A stretch of 64,000 nt of DNA from Aureococcus anophagefferens (GCF_000186865.1 NW_008705563.1:891070-955069); one strand, 5' to 3'. Positions 28,150-40,276 are shown, numbered from the stretch's first letter. Program-made: numbers and translations. The notes: a model not told the origin generated them from the letters alone.

Positions 28150-31100
28150 GTCGGCGCGGGCGACGGGCGGGGGGTGGGCGCGGGGATCGGCGCGGGGCTC
28201 GGGCGGGGCGTGGGCGCGGGCGTCGGCGCGGGGCTCGGAGCCGCGGACGGCCGCGGCGTCGGCGCGGGCGACGGCTGCGGCGACGGTTCGGCGCTCGGCG
28301 ACGCCGTCGTCGGGGGCACGCTGGGCGGCGCGGACACGAAGAGCGGCGTCGGCTCCGCGCTCGGCGACGCCGTCGAGGGCGCGAGCGTCGGCGCGGGCGT
28401 CGGCGCGGGCGACGGCGCCGCCGTCGTCGGCTTCGTCGTCGGGTGCGGGCTGTAGGACACCTCGAAGGCCGTCGAGTCCGACGCGCAGGTCCCGTCGGCG
28501 CAGGCGAGCGTCATCGTGTAGGTGTTCACCTCCGCGTCCGCGGAGACGACGACGGAGTGCGACTCGTCGTTGGGCGTCGTCGCGCCGCCGACGACGGTGC
28601 CGTCGGATGTCGCGACGGACACCGTCACGTCCGCGCAGGTCGCCGCGTCGCCGCGGTACTCCCACGAGAGCACGCACTCCGTCTCCGCGACGCACGTGAG
28701 GAGCGTGCCGACGTCGACGATGGCGACGAAGCAGCCCGTCGGCGCCGTCGACGGCGCGGGCGTCGGCGCGGGGCTCGGCTCCACGGAGGGTCGGGGCGTC
28801 GGACGGAGGCTCGGCTCCACGGACGGCTTCGGCGTGGGCTCGGGCGACGGCTCCGGAGACGGCTCGGGCGACGGCTCGGGCGTCGGAGACGGCGTCGGGC
28901 GCGGGACCGGAGCGGGCGTCGGCTTGGGGCTCGGCTCGACGGACGGCGTGGCGCTCGGCTGATAGGTCGGCAGGGACGTCGTCGGCGAAATCGTCGTCGG
29001 CTCGACGCTCGGCGGAGACGTGTACGAGACGGCGAAGGTCGCGCTGTCCGAGGCGCAGGCAGCGTCCGCGCATTCGATCGCGAGTCCGTACGAGCTGATC
29101 GCCGCGCTTCCCGGGACCGTGATCGTGTGCGAGCCGTCGTTCTCGAGCGTATTGCTATTGATGACGCTGCCGTCGTCGGCGTTCGTGACGGTCGTGATCA
29201 CCGACGCGCACGACGAGCTGTCGCCTCGGTAGTCCCATGTCAGCGTGCACTCGACGCCCGCGACGCACGTCATCGACGAGCCGATGCTGGTGATGAGGCA
29301 AAAGCAGCCCGTCGGGGCGAGGCTCGGTTCGGACGTCGTCGGCGCGAGCGTCGGCGCGGGCGTCGTCGGCGCGAGGCTCGGTTCGGGCGTCGTGTTGACG
29401 ACGGGCGCGGGCGTCGGCGCGGGCGTCGGCGCGGGCGTCGTCGGCGCGGGCGTCGGCGCGGGGCTCGGCGCGTGGCAGTCGTGCTCGTACCAGGCGACCT
29501 TCTCCGCGGCCCTCGCCGACGCGAGAATGTCCACGTCGCCGTCGAGGTCCAGGTCGACGCCCTCAACCCAAAACGCGTAGTCCAGGACGCCGACGTCGTG
29601 ATCCGCGAAGGCCATCGAGCCGTCGTTCTCGTGCCACGTGACGTCGTCGCCGAGGGCCCAGGCCGCGACGACGTCGAGGTCGCCGTCGCCGTCGACGTCC
29701 GTCGGACGCGCCCGGATGCCATAGCTGCCCGTCGAGGTCGCGATCGTGCGCTTCGCGAAGGATTCGGCCCCGTCGTTCTCGTACCAGTCGACCGTGTCGT
29801 CGAGGCCCGTCGCCGTCAGCACGTCGACGTCGCCGTCGCCGTCGAAGTCGACGGCGTAGGCGTCGCGCGTCTTGCAGGACCCGGAGCAGACGTTGATGAT
29901 CTGCTTCGTGAACGCCTCGGCGCCGTCGTTTACGTACCAGGCGGTCGTGTGGTCCTCGAGCGATGCCTGGACGACGTCGAAGTCCCCGTCGTCGTCGACG
30001 TCGAAGACGTGGATCGCGCTGCCCCCGGACGAGTCGCTGGCGACGGTGTGTTGCGTGAAGCCCTGGGACCCGTCGTTCTCGTACCACTCGATCGAGCTGC
30101 CGCTGCCGCTGCCGTAGGCGCCGTAGCCCATGGCGACGAAATCGACGTCGGCGTCGCCGTCCAGATCGACGGCGAAGATGTCGTTGGCGTGGACGAGGGC
30201 CGTCGTCAGGACGTGCTGCGTGAATCCCAGGGAGCCGTCGTTCGCGTACCAGGAGACGGCGTCCTCCTCCCGCGAGGCCGCGAGCGCGTCGACGTCGCCG
30301 TCGCCGTCGACGTCGTAGGCGCCGACGGTCCACACCGTCGTCGCCGCCGCGTCGACGACGGCGGCGACGGAGAAGGCCATGGCGCCGTCGTTCTCGTTCA
30401 GGAGGACCTGGTTCCCGCCCTCGCGGTGACCCGTGAAGACGTCGAGGTCGCCGTCGCCGTCGACGTCGACGGCGAAGATGCCCGTGCACTCGCCCTCGCC
30501 GTCGACGACGGTCTGCGCGGACGCGAAGGTCACGACGTGGTCGCAGCGCGTCGTCGGCCGGGGCGTGGGCTTGGCCGTGGGCGCGGGCGACGGGAGCCCG
30601 GTCGGCGCGGGCGCGGGCGCGGCCGACGGCGCGGCCGTCGTCGGCGCGGCCGTCGTCGGCGAACTCGTCGTCGGCTGGCGGCTCGGTGGAGACGTGTACG
30701 AGACGGCGAAGGTCGCGCTGTCCGAAGCGCACGTAGCGTCCGCGCATTCGATCGCGAATCCGTACGAGCTGATCGCCGCGCTCCCGGGGATCGTGACCGT
30801 GTGCGAGCCGTCGTTATCGAGCGTCGCGCTGTTGATGACGCTGCCGTCGTCGGCGTTCGTGACGGTCGTGATCACCGACGCGCACGACGAGCCGTCGCCT
30901 TGGTAGTCCCAGGCCAGCGTGCAGTCGACGCCCGAGACGCACGTCATCGACGAGCCGATGCCGGTGACGCTCAGGAAGCAGCCCGTCGGGGCGAGGCTCG
31001 GTTCGGACGTCGTCGGCGCGAGCGTCGGCGCGGGCGTCGTCGGCGCGGGCGTCGGCGCGGGGCTCGGCGCGAGGCAGTCGTGCTCGTACCAGGCGACTTC

Positions 31101-34100
31101 CTCGGCTAATTGCCCCGAAGCGAGAATGTCCACGTCGCCGTCGAGGTCCAGGTCGACGCCCTCGACGAAGAACGCGTAGTCCAGGACGCCGACGTCGTGA
31201 TCCGTGAAACCCATCGAGCCGTCGTTCTCGTGCCACGTGACGTCGTCGCCGAGGGCCCAGGCCGCGACGACGTCGAGGTCACCGTCGCCGTCGACGTCCG
31301 CCGGACGCGCCTTCATGGCGTAGGCGCTCGACGACGACTTGTCCGACAGGGTGTGCTTGGTGAAGGACTCGGCCCCGTCGTTCTCGTACCAGTCGACCGT
31401 GTCGTCGAGGCCCGTCGCCGTCAGCACGTCGACGTCGCCGTCGCCGTCGAAGTCGACGGCGTGGGCGTCGCGCGTCTTGCAGGACCCGGAGCAGACGTTG
31501 ATGATCTGCTTCGTGAACGCCTCGGCGCCGTCGTTCACGTACCAAGCGGTCGTGTGGTCCTCGAGCGATGCCTGGACGACGTCAAAGTCCCCGTCGTCGT
31601 CGACGTCGAAGACGTGGATCGCGCTGCCCCCGAGCGAGTCGGCGGCGACGGTGTGCTCCGTGAAGCCCAGCGACCCGTCGTTCTCGTACCACTCGATCGA
31701 GCTGCCGCTGCCGCTGCCGTAGGCGCCGTAGCCCATGGTGACGATGTCGACGTCGGCGTCGCCGTCGAGATCGACGGCGAAGATGTCGACCGCTTGGGTC
31801 AGGGCCGTCGACAGGACGTGCGCCGTGAAGGCCTGGGACCCGTCGTTCTCGTACCAGGCGACCTTGTTCGCCGTGTTCGCCGCGGCGAGCGCGTCGACGT
31901 CGCCGTCGCCGTCGACGTCGTAGGCGGTGACGGTCCAGGCCCCGGTCGCCGCCGTGTCGAGCGTGGCGGCGACGGAGAACCCCATGGCGCCGTCGTTCTC
32001 GTTTAGGAGGACCTTGTTCGCCGAGGCCTGGCCGGAGAAGACGTCCAAGTCGCCGTCGCCGTCGGCGTCGACGGCGAAGATGCCCTGGCACTGGCCCTGG
32101 CCGCTGACGACGCTCTGCGCCGAGGCGAAGGTCACGACGTAGTCGCAGCGCGTCGTCGGCCGGGGCGTCGGCGCGGGCGACGGCGCGGGCGACGGCTCGG
32201 GCGTCGTCGGCGCGGGGGTCGGCGAAGAGGACGGGGAAGCGCTTGGCGACGGCGACGGAGCCGCTGAAGGCGCCGACGACGGCGCCGACGACGGCGCCGA
32301 CGAAGGCGACGCGGAGGGACCCGATGACGGCGCCGACGACGGCGCGGCCGTGGGCGCCGACTGAAGGCGACGCGGAGGGAGCCGCTGAAGGCGCGGCCGA
32401 AGGCGCGGCCGTGGGCGCGGCCGTGGGCGCGGCCGTCGGCGCCGACGTCGGCGCGGCCGTCGGCGGCATCAGCAGGTCGGGCCACGAGGCCGAGAACGGC
32501 GAGCAGGACGTGCCGTCGTTGAAGTCCGTCGACGCGGAGTCGGCCCGCCAGACGAGCTGCGCGTCGGGCGACTCCGCGGTCTCGTGGCCCGACTGCGCCG
32601 TGCCCGTGTTGAACTTGTCGCCCGACGTCGTATCGGCGACGGTGAAGGGGAGCAGCAGTTCCACGATGCCGTTGTTGTTGTAGTTGGCGGAGAAGAAGAG
32701 CCGGGGCTTCTCGTCGACCTTTTGGTACGCGTACGCGCCGCCAAAGTACTGGCTCCCGGTCATCGGTTGGTCGCACTCGGCGATTCCGGACTCTACGCAG
32801 TCCTTCGTGAAGACGCGCGCCTCCGGGATGAGCGCGATGGCGTAGCTGCCGAGCTCCTCGGTCGCGCTGTTGATCTTGCCGACGAAGACGCGAGCCTCGC
32901 CGTCCACGACATTCAAGCCGACCAGGTAGACGCCGTTCGCATCGCCGTCGATGATCCAGTCGTCGACGCCGTTCTCCTCGACCCGGGTGAAGTCGGAGAT
33001 CACTCCGAGGATGGCGCTCTTGATCCGGACCTCGGGCGTGCTCGCGAAGTCGGGCGCCGTCGCCGGGTCGCCGTCGACGAGATAGTCGACGCGCTTCACG
33101 CGCTTCACGTAGGTGGTGACCTTTTCGGAGTAGTAGTACGTCGTGCCGACGATTTCCGCGGCGGTCGGCTTGTACACGGAGTCCGTGTACGCGGGCATCT
33201 GCGTGGTCTCGAGCCCGGTGAGGCAGTTCGCGGCCTCGGCGGAGTCCTCGTCGGCCGCTTCGCCCGTCGTCTTGCCCGCGGCGGGGTCGTAGCCCCAGCT
33301 TTCGGGAGACATGTTGCAGAGGCGGTCGTCCACGGCCGCGAGCATGTAGCTCTTGGTGCCGTTGACCAGCATCGCCACGGCGTTGACGTTCTTCGTGTCG
33401 TGCGTGCCCGCGACGATCGAGCCCGTCGCGCTCTTGGTGAACCCGTCGGGGTAGTAGTCGAAGACCTTGACGTGCTCCGAGGTCTCGATGTCGAGCGCCG
33501 TGAGGCGGAGCATGGCGTCGTCGGGCGACGTGCTACTGGTCGCGGTCGTGCAGCTGTCGTCCGTCGAAGTCCGCTTGCACCGCAGCAGCTGGAGCGGCGG
33601 CGCGACGGCGTCGGCCGTGCAGTCCATCTGGGCGCTCGCCGTCGGGGGCGTCGGGAGCGGCGTCGGGGTCGGCGTCGGCGCGGGCGTCGGCGCGGCCGTC
33701 GTCGGCGCGGGCGTCGGGAGCGGCGTCGGCGTCGGCGTCGGCGCGGGCGTCGGTACGGCCGTCGTCGGCGACGGCGTGGGCTCGAGCGTCGACGGCGCGG
33801 CGGTCGTTGGCGTCGCGCTCGGCGCGAGGCAGTCGTGCTCGTACCAGACGACCTTTTGCGCGTTCTTCCCCGACGCGAGGAAATCGACGTCGCCGTCGAG
33901 GTCCAGGTCGACCGGCTCGACGAAGGAGGCGTAGTCCATGGCGCCGACGTAGTGCTCCGTGAAGCCAAACGAGCCGTCGTTCTCGTGCCACGTGACGTAA
34001 TCCCCGAGGGCCCAGGATACGAGGACGTCGAGGTCCCCGTCGCCGTCGACGTCCGCCGGACGCGCCTTCATGGCGTAGGCGCTCGACGACGTCTTGTCCA

Positions 34101-36180
34101 CCAGGGTGTGCTTCGTGAAGGACTCGGCCCCGTCGTTCTCGTACCAGTCGACCGTGTCGTCGAGGCCCGTCGCCGTCAGCACGTCGACGTCGCCGTCGCC
34201 GTCGAAGTCGACGGCGTAGGCGTCGCGCGTCTTGCAGGACCCGGCGCAGACGTTGATGATCTGCTTCGTGAACGCCTCGGCGCCGTCGTTCACGTACCAA
34301 GCGGTCGTGTGGTCCTCGAGCGACGCCTGGACGACGTCGAACGATCCGTCGTCGTCGACGTCGAAGACGTGGATCGCGCTGCCCCCGAACGAGTCGGCGG
34401 CGATAGTGTGCTCCGTGAAGCCCAGGGACCCGTCGTTCTCGTACCACTGGATCTTGCTCCCGCTGCCGCTGCCGCTGGCGCCGTAGCCCATGGTGACGAT
34501 GTCGACGTCGGCGTCGCCGTCGAGATCGACGGCGAAGATGTCGACCGCTTGGGTCAGGGCCGTCGACAGGACGTGCGTCGTGAAGGCCTGGGACCCGTCG
34601 TTCTCGTACCAGGCGACCTTGTTCCCCGTGTTCGCCGCGGCGAGCGCGTCGACGTCGCCGTCGCCGTCGACGTCGTAGGCGGTGACAGTCCAGGCCCCGT
34701 TCACCGCCGTGTCGAGCGTGACGGCGACGGAGAACCCCATCGCGCCGTCGTTCTCGTTTAAGAGGACCTTGTTCGCCGAGGTCTGGCCGGAGAAGACGTC
34801 CAAGTCGCCGTCGCCGTCGGCGTCGACGGCGAAGATGCCCTGGCACTGGCCCTGGCCGCTGACGACGCTCTGCTCGCTCTGGAATTGGATGACGTGGTCG
34901 CAGCTCGCGGTCGTCGGCCGGGGCGTCGGCGAGACCGTCGGCGCGGGGAGCGTCGGCGCGACCGTCGGCGCGGGCGTGGGCGTGGGCGACGGTCGCGGCG
35001 TCGGCGCGGGCCCGGACGGCGTCGGCGCGGGCGTCGGCGCCTCGGGGAGGTGCGTGCACTCGTTCGAGTGCCAATCGACGTAGTCGCCGCAGCTGAGGCC
35101 GCTGACCGCGTCGAGGTCGCCGTCGGCGTCGACGTCCGCGCCGATGGTGCCCGCGCCGCAGTCGAAGCCCGTGTACTCGTAGATGTCGTGGAGCGTGTAG
35201 GTCCCGCCGGCGTTCTCGACCCACTTCTGGAAGCCCTGCGTCGACGTCCGCTCCATGACGAGCGCGTCCATGTCGCCGTCGCCGTCCATGTCGCCCGCGA
35301 AGAGCCCCCGGGGGCCGGTCGGCGACGCCATGACCTGCTCCGTGAAGGCCTGGCTCCCGCCGTTGTCGAACCAGGACACCTTGCTGTCGCCGTAGGCGAG
35401 GGCGACGACGTCGACGTGGCCGTCGCCGTCGACGTCGACGGCGTTGGCCGCGCTGGGGTTGGCGAAGCCGCTCGAGACGATGACGTGCTCGGCGAAGGTG
35501 CCCGCGCCGTCCGTGTTCTCGTACCAGGAGATGTAGCTGTCGGTGTAGGCGCAGCCGACGACGTCCGCGTCGCCGTCGCCGTCGACGTCCGCCGCGGCGA
35601 CGTCCCAGCCGACCATGCCGCTGTCGTAGTGGATGACGTGCATGGAGAAGCCCTCGGAGCCGTCGTTCTCCCACCAGTGGAAGAAGTCGCCGCCGGACGC
35701 GCCCGCGTTGACGACGTCGAGGTCGCCGTCGCCGTCGACGTCCGCGGCCACGCCGCCGATGCAGTACGTCTCCGAGTTCGAGATGATGTGGCGCGAGAAG
35801 CCCATGGAGCCGTCGTTCTCGAACCACGCGAGCCGGTTGTCCATGTAGGCCGTGGCGACGAGGTCGAGGTCGCCGTCGCCGTCGAGGTCCACGGGCACCG
35901 CGGTGTACGTCCCGTCCTCGTCGCTCGACACCATGACGTCCGAGAAGACGTAGGACCCGTCGTTGTTGTGCCACTGAACCTCGTCGCCGCTGTAGGACGC
36001 CGTCACGAAGTCGACGTCGCCGTCCTCGTCGAGGTCGACGGCGCTGATGCCCTTGACGCCGTTGGCGTTGGACGTGATGCGCTGGGAAGTCGTGAAGGTG
36101 ATGGACACCGACGGGTCGCACTCGGCGGCGCCGGCGACCCGGGCCAGGACCGCGACGGCGGCGACGGTTCGGAGGACCAT
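28150..36180 (-). CDS. Giant secreted FG-GAP/VCBS repeat protein, 3' end in assembly gap, one frameshift
   Basis: The start is ATG at 36180, followed by a signal peptide ([16 protein letters not shown]). Four beta-propeller-like blocks of FG-GAP/VCBS repeats ([27 protein letters not shown]) lie at about 36120-35060, 34900-33830, 32140-31070 and 30545-29465. The D-x-D-x-D-G loops suggest calcium binding. Between the second and third blocks is a unique domain (about 33640-32480). Three copies of a 95-residue Cys-containing domain ([20 protein letters not shown] type) lie at about 30990-30685, 29310-29015 and 28735-28445. All are joined by Pro/Thr/Ala/Ser linkers. The frame changes by one base near 32361 inside such a linker. 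Total length exceeds 2,600 residues. An adhesive or matrix role is likely but inferred. Confidence 0.75.
29465..34900 (-). repeat. Near-identical propeller-coding DNA modules
   Basis: Three modules of about 1.07 kb (34900-33830, 32140-31070, 30545-29465) share long identical stretches. For example, the sequence coding [16 protein letters not shown] appears at about 34250, 31495 and 29890. Neighbouring modules differ by only scattered bases, so they were copied recently or are kept alike by conversion. The third and fourth blocks are each followed by the same Cys-domain module. Confidence 0.85.
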
Positions 36181-36373
36181 GGGACGGCGCCGGGCGACAC
36201 GACGGATCGCACCACCGGGCTGCCCAACCTGTTCCTACCCGAGAGCGGAAATGGTCAACTTGGAACGATTTTTCGGATATGACAACTTCAAGATTTTGCC
36301 CAGCACAGTGCCCAGGCTGCAGTTGCCTCCCGCACGAGAGTGCCGCCGCGCAAAACCCCGCACCCGTGGTGTC

Positions 36374-36916
36374 TTATCGGGAGAGGGGCGCCTTGCTCTG
36401 GTACATGTAGGTGCGGAGGTTGCGGAGCTCCATGCAGCTGGACCACATCATGGACGGCTGGCGGAGCTTGAAGCGGAGCGAGCCCACCGGGGGCTCGCGC
36501 GCGCCGTCGCTCGGCGGCGGCCCGTCGTCGGCCTCGCCGCCGCCGCCGGCGCAGAGGCGCGCGTCGAAGGCCGGCAGGAAGCGGCTCGTGTAGAGCGTGC
36601 GCTGCGACTGCGCGTCGTCCTCGAAGTGCGGGTGCGCCATCAGCCGCTCGTCGCGGAGCACGGGCACCCAGCGCGGCGCCTTGGGGCCGGCCCCGTCGGC
36701 GGCGAGCTGGCGCTGGTAGACCGAGATGGAGGCGACGTAGTGGTTACGGAAGACGATGCTGTCGAGGCGGTCGCCGCCCCCGCCGCCGGCGAAGACGACG
36801 TCCTGGTGGATGGGGCAGGGGCGCTCGGCCCGCGTCTGCACCGGCGCGCCGCTCTTGCAGGCGATCTCCACGGCCTGGCTCGCCGCCGACGGCGGCGGCT
36901 GGGGCTCGCTCTTCAT
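36374..36916 (-). CDS. NICN1: Nicolin-1-like protein (tubulin polyglutamylase complex subunit family)
   Basis: The gene encodes 180 residues from the ATG at 36916. It aligns in order with animal nicolin-1: IVFRNHYVASISVYQRQL (nicolin ITFKNYYTAFLSI-type block), RWVPVLRDERLMAHPHFEDD (KWVTCLRDYCLMPDPHSEE-type block), then LRFKLRQPSMMWSSCMELRN (LILRQPSPLWLSF-type block). The match is from memory of the family. It is shorter than the animal protein because the tail after the third block is missing. Nicolin-1 is a non-catalytic subunit of the TTLL1 complex that polyglutamylates axonemal tubulin. It is divergent from the CS-domain gene at 37091, with 174 bases shared. Confidence 0.75.
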   Translation of the reverse strand: MKSEPQPPPSAASQAVEIACKSGAPVQTRAERPCPIHQDVVFAGGGGGDRLDSIVFRNHYVASISVYQRQLAADGAGPKAPRWVPVLRDERLMAHPHFEDDAQSQRTLYTSRFLPAFDARLCAGGGGEADDGPPPSDGAREPPVGSLRFKLRQPSMMWSSCMELRNLRTYMYQSKAPLSR

Positions 36917-37090
36917 CGTCGCGGCGCGGCTGCGGGCAGCGCGCGCGCAGCAGCGGGCAGCCCACGATGAACGGGTGTTGCACGGCAAGACCGACCCGAA
37001 TCTGTGCGGACTGCGGAGCCGAAGCAATCGATCTCGATCGCCCTTTTGGCTGCCAGCGCTGCCGTCCGCCGCCCTTCGCGCAACGCAACC

Positions 37091-38074
37091 ATGTCATCAA
37101 TGGTGACCACGTCCCTCACCCCGGGCGCCGAGAGCGGCGGCGAGTTCGCCTACATCCGCATCCCCTGCGACGCCACGAAGCCCATGGAGGAGCTGAAACA
37201 CGCGCGCAATACGTGCCTCGAGGACGACGACCTGCGCGAGGTGCTGAAATACCGCTTCGCGAACAACATGCTGAGCGCGGAGCAGCTGGAGAGCTACGTC
37301 GCCGGGCTCCAGGCGACGATCGCGGAGAAGGTGCCCGACGGCGGCGGCCTCGACGCGGCGCAGCTCCGGTCGCTCGCGGGCGCCGTGTCCGTCGACACCT
37401 ACGCGCTCACGGTGCCGTCCAAGGCCGAGCCCGTCGCCGTGTCCCTCTACTGCGACGAGAAGTCGCACGCGAAGCAGCTGCCGCTGAACGAGCGGGCCAT
37501 CGGCCTCGCCGCGGCGTGCGGCGCGCAGTCGCAGCAATTCCGCGGCGACTGCTACGTGAGCCGCTACTTCGACGACGACGACGCCTGGGTCCGCCAGGAC
37601 CTGACCCTGGGCGACTGCTCCAGCGACGCGGCCTGGGTCGCGCGCGCGGCCCAAGTCGCGAAGACCTCCAAGTCGCCCGGCGGCATGGCGTCGCTCAGCG
37701 CCATGTACGAGAAGCTCGGCGCGGGCGGCGGGCAGAACAACTTGTTGAAGGTCGACGCCGCCGCCGAGGAGGCGGCGCTGATGGACGCGGAGCACGCCGA
37801 GGCGACCTACAGCTGGACGCAGACCGAGGGCGACGTCGAGGTCCGCGTGCCCGTGGCCCCGGGCACGGCCGCGCGCGACCTCGCCGTCGCGCTCAAGCGC
37901 ACGTCGCTCCGCGTCGCGGCCAAGGCGGACGCCGCGGCCCTCGTCGACGTGACGACGCTCGCGGGCGCCATCGACGTCGACTGCTCGACGTGGTACGTCG
38001 ACGGCGCCGTCGTCGTCGTCACGCTCGAGAAGGCGGCCGGCGGCCGCTGGGACAGCCTCGGCGACGTCGCCTAA
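37091..38074 (+). CDS. CS-domain (NudC/p23-like) protein
   Basis: The gene encodes 327 residues from the ATG at 37091 (CAACCATGTC context). The last 95 residues form a CS domain: YSWTQTEGDVEVRVPVAPG, LKRTSLRVA, LAGAIDVDCSTWYVDGAVVV and a final VTLEKAAGGRWDSL. That is the NudC pattern, including the W-x-V-D-G and L-E-K blocks. CS proteins act as Hsp90 co-chaperones or dynein-pathway factors. The N-terminal part (FAYIRIPCDATKPMEELKHA) is not recognised. No signal peptide is seen. Its stop is 46 bases from the stop of the convergent gene. Confidence 0.75.
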   Translation: MSSMVTTSLTPGAESGGEFAYIRIPCDATKPMEELKHARNTCLEDDDLREVLKYRFANNMLSAEQLESYVAGLQATIAEKVPDGGGLDAAQLRSLAGAVSVDTYALTVPSKAEPVAVSLYCDEKSHAKQLPLNERAIGLAAACGAQSQQFRGDCYVSRYFDDDDAWVRQDLTLGDCSSDAAWVARAAQVAKTSKSPGGMASLSAMYEKLGAGGGQNNLLKVDAAAEEAALMDAEHAEATYSWTQTEGDVEVRVPVAPGTAARDLAVALKRTSLRVAAKADAAALVDVTTLAGAIDVDCSTWYVDGAVVVVTLEKAAGGRWDSLGDVA

Positions 38075-38120
38075 GATTGAGTGTGGCGTGTCTCGGGGCC
38101 GTCGCCTAGGTCGAGGCGTG

Positions 38121-40168
38121 TTACGTGGTCCCGCCGAGCGCGTCGAGGACGTAGTCGAGGTTCTCCGCGAGGAGGTGGAGGAGGAACCGCTGGCCCTCGG
38201 GCGTCGCGTCGTCGGGCCGCGCGGGCCTGGGCAGGACAAGAGAGATTCAACGTCGCTTCAACGTGAGTGTTCCGCGCGCGCGCGTTCCGGGAAAAGCATT
38301 CACGCTTCGAGACCGTTCCGAGAGATGATCGCTCGTCCAAAAATCAGCCGAAACGAGTGGAAAACGGCCGAGAAAGGAGCCTTTGAAGTTGGGAATTTCG
38401 CTCTCTTGTCCTGCCCTGGCGCGGGCGTCTCGCGCGCGGCGTCCGTCGCCTCCGGCGCCGCGTCGTCGCCCGAGCGCGCCGCCGCGGCGCTCCGGCGGAG
38501 CCGGCTCCGCAGCGTCGTCGCCGCGGGCTCGAGCACGCCGAAGCCCGCCGCGAGCGCCGCGCGCGCGGCCGGGAGCGCCGGCGCCGCGGCGACGGCGCGC
38601 GCCAGCGCGAGGAAGCCGAGGTGCGCGTCGAGGCGCGCGTGGAGCGCGTCGTAGCCGCGGCCGACGTCGCGGTCGAGCGCGGCGAGCCCCCCGCGGAGCG
38701 CCTCCGCGACGGCGCCGTCCGTCTCCGCGTCGCCGCCGGCCGCCGCGCGGCGGCAGGCCTCGCGGCGGAGCGCGTCGAGCACGCAGCCCCGCGCGCCGTC
38801 CGGGCAGGGCGCGCCGAGCAGCCGCCGGCGCCGGCCGCCGCCGTCCGCCGTCTCGACGAGCGCGCGGAACGCGGGCCGCGCGGCCCGCCGCGCGGCCTCG
38901 TCCGCGCAGGCCGCGACGACCCGCAGGAGCCGCCGGCCGCACCGGAGCTCCAGAGCCGCGTCGCGCGCCACGGCGCACCGGCCCGCGCGCCGCAGCAGCG
39001 CCAGCGCGAGCGCCGCGCCCGCCGCGGGCGCGCCTGCGCCGCCCGCGCGGCACGCGGACCGCGACAGGAGCCGCGCGGCGCCGGGCCCGAGGGCCGCCCA
39101 CTCGCCCGCGCGGGACCAGACCTTGGGCAGGTCGCCCGCGGCGTCGAGGCGCGCGAGGAGCCGCGCGGCGCCCGCCGCGCTCCACCGCAAATCGCGGTCG
39201 CGCGAGCACCCGAGGTCCGCGGCCGTCGCCGGCGCCGAAACCCGGTCGCCGTCGACGACGGCGCGGTCGCCGGCGTCGCTGTCGCTGTCGCCGCGGCCCG
39301 AATCGTCGCTGCCGCTGCTCGCGGAGTCGACGCTGCTCGACGAGCCCTCGTCGCCGCCGCCGACGTCCTCGGGCCGCGCGCCGAGCGCGACGGCGCGCTC
39401 GGCGTGGGCCCGCTTCCGGCGCCGGAAGGCCGACCGCTGGCGCGCCGCGCGCCGCACGCGCCGCGCGCGCAGGCGGCCGCACGCGGCGCCGACGGCCGCG
39501 GCGACGTCGAAGCCCGCGGCCGCGCAGAGCGCCGCGAGGCGCCGCGGCGGCAGCGACGCCGGCAGGCCGTCCCAGCGCGCGAGGAGCAGCGCGAGCCGCA
39601 CGGCGAGGGCGCGGCAGCGCGGGTCCTCGTTCGACGCCGCGAGCTCCGCGACGGCGAGGATCGCGTCCGCGGCGGCGGCGGGCTCGAGGCCGAGGCCGCC
39701 CCCGGGCCGCCCCCGGAGCTCGCGCTCGCGCACGGCGACCCAGTCGTCGACGGCGCTCCGCCAGAGCGCGGCGGCGCAGCTCGGCGCGACGGACCCGAGG
39801 CGCTCCGGCGCGACGCGCGCCAGCGCGTCGCGCGCCTCCGCCGCGAGCCACCGCCACGATGCGCCGTCGTCGCAGCGCGCGACGGCCGTCCGCACGACGA
39901 GCACGCGCTCGCGCGCCGACAGCGCGCCGCGGACCCGCGCCGCGACGGCCGCCGCCGCCGCGCCGCCGCCGCTCGCCGCGAGGGCCAGGCCGTCGTAGCA
40001 GTCCCAGACCTGCTCGGCGAGGCCGTCGTCGTCGAGCGCCGCGAGCGCCGCGACGGCGCCGCCGTCGAGGGCTTCTATCGATCGCGGCTGGTCCGTTGGG
40101 ATGTCGTCATCATCGCTCTCGACGGAGAAGTCGCTCTCGTGGGCGCTCGAATCGTCCGAGTCCTCCAT
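38121..40168 (-). CDS. Ala-rich helical protein, unknown function, two exons
   Basis: Exons are 40168-38427 and 38226-38121 (615 residues), separated by introner B2 as a GC-AG intron (200 bases). Splicing gives RETPARPDDATPEGQRFLLH in one frame and ends LDALGGTT. Without splicing the frame runs on into the element. The N-terminus is acidic and Ser-rich (MEDSDDSSAHESDFSVESDD). The body is almost entirely helical with Leu/Ala/Arg repeats that could form an ARM- or HEAT-like solenoid, interrupted at about 270-310 by a basic block and a Ser/Asp-rich loop. I do not recognise the family. A longer frame to 40189 starts only with GTG. Confidence 0.6.
38227..38418. mobile_element. Introner element B2
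   Basis: This is a 192-base family B copy, nearly identical to B1, in antisense orientation to its host gene. The 8-base repeats GCGCGGGC are at 38219-38226 and 38419-38426. On the gene strand the site is GCCCGCGC, so the donor is GC. Intron 38426-38227. Confidence 0.92.
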
Positions 40169-40276
40169 GAGGAGAGCCTTTTGTGCCACTTTGATTCAGC
40201 GACGGCTTCGACCACTTCATCTTTGACCACATCCAGAAGTTGCAGGACCTCAAACGTCGAGGCAGCCCAGTATGGG

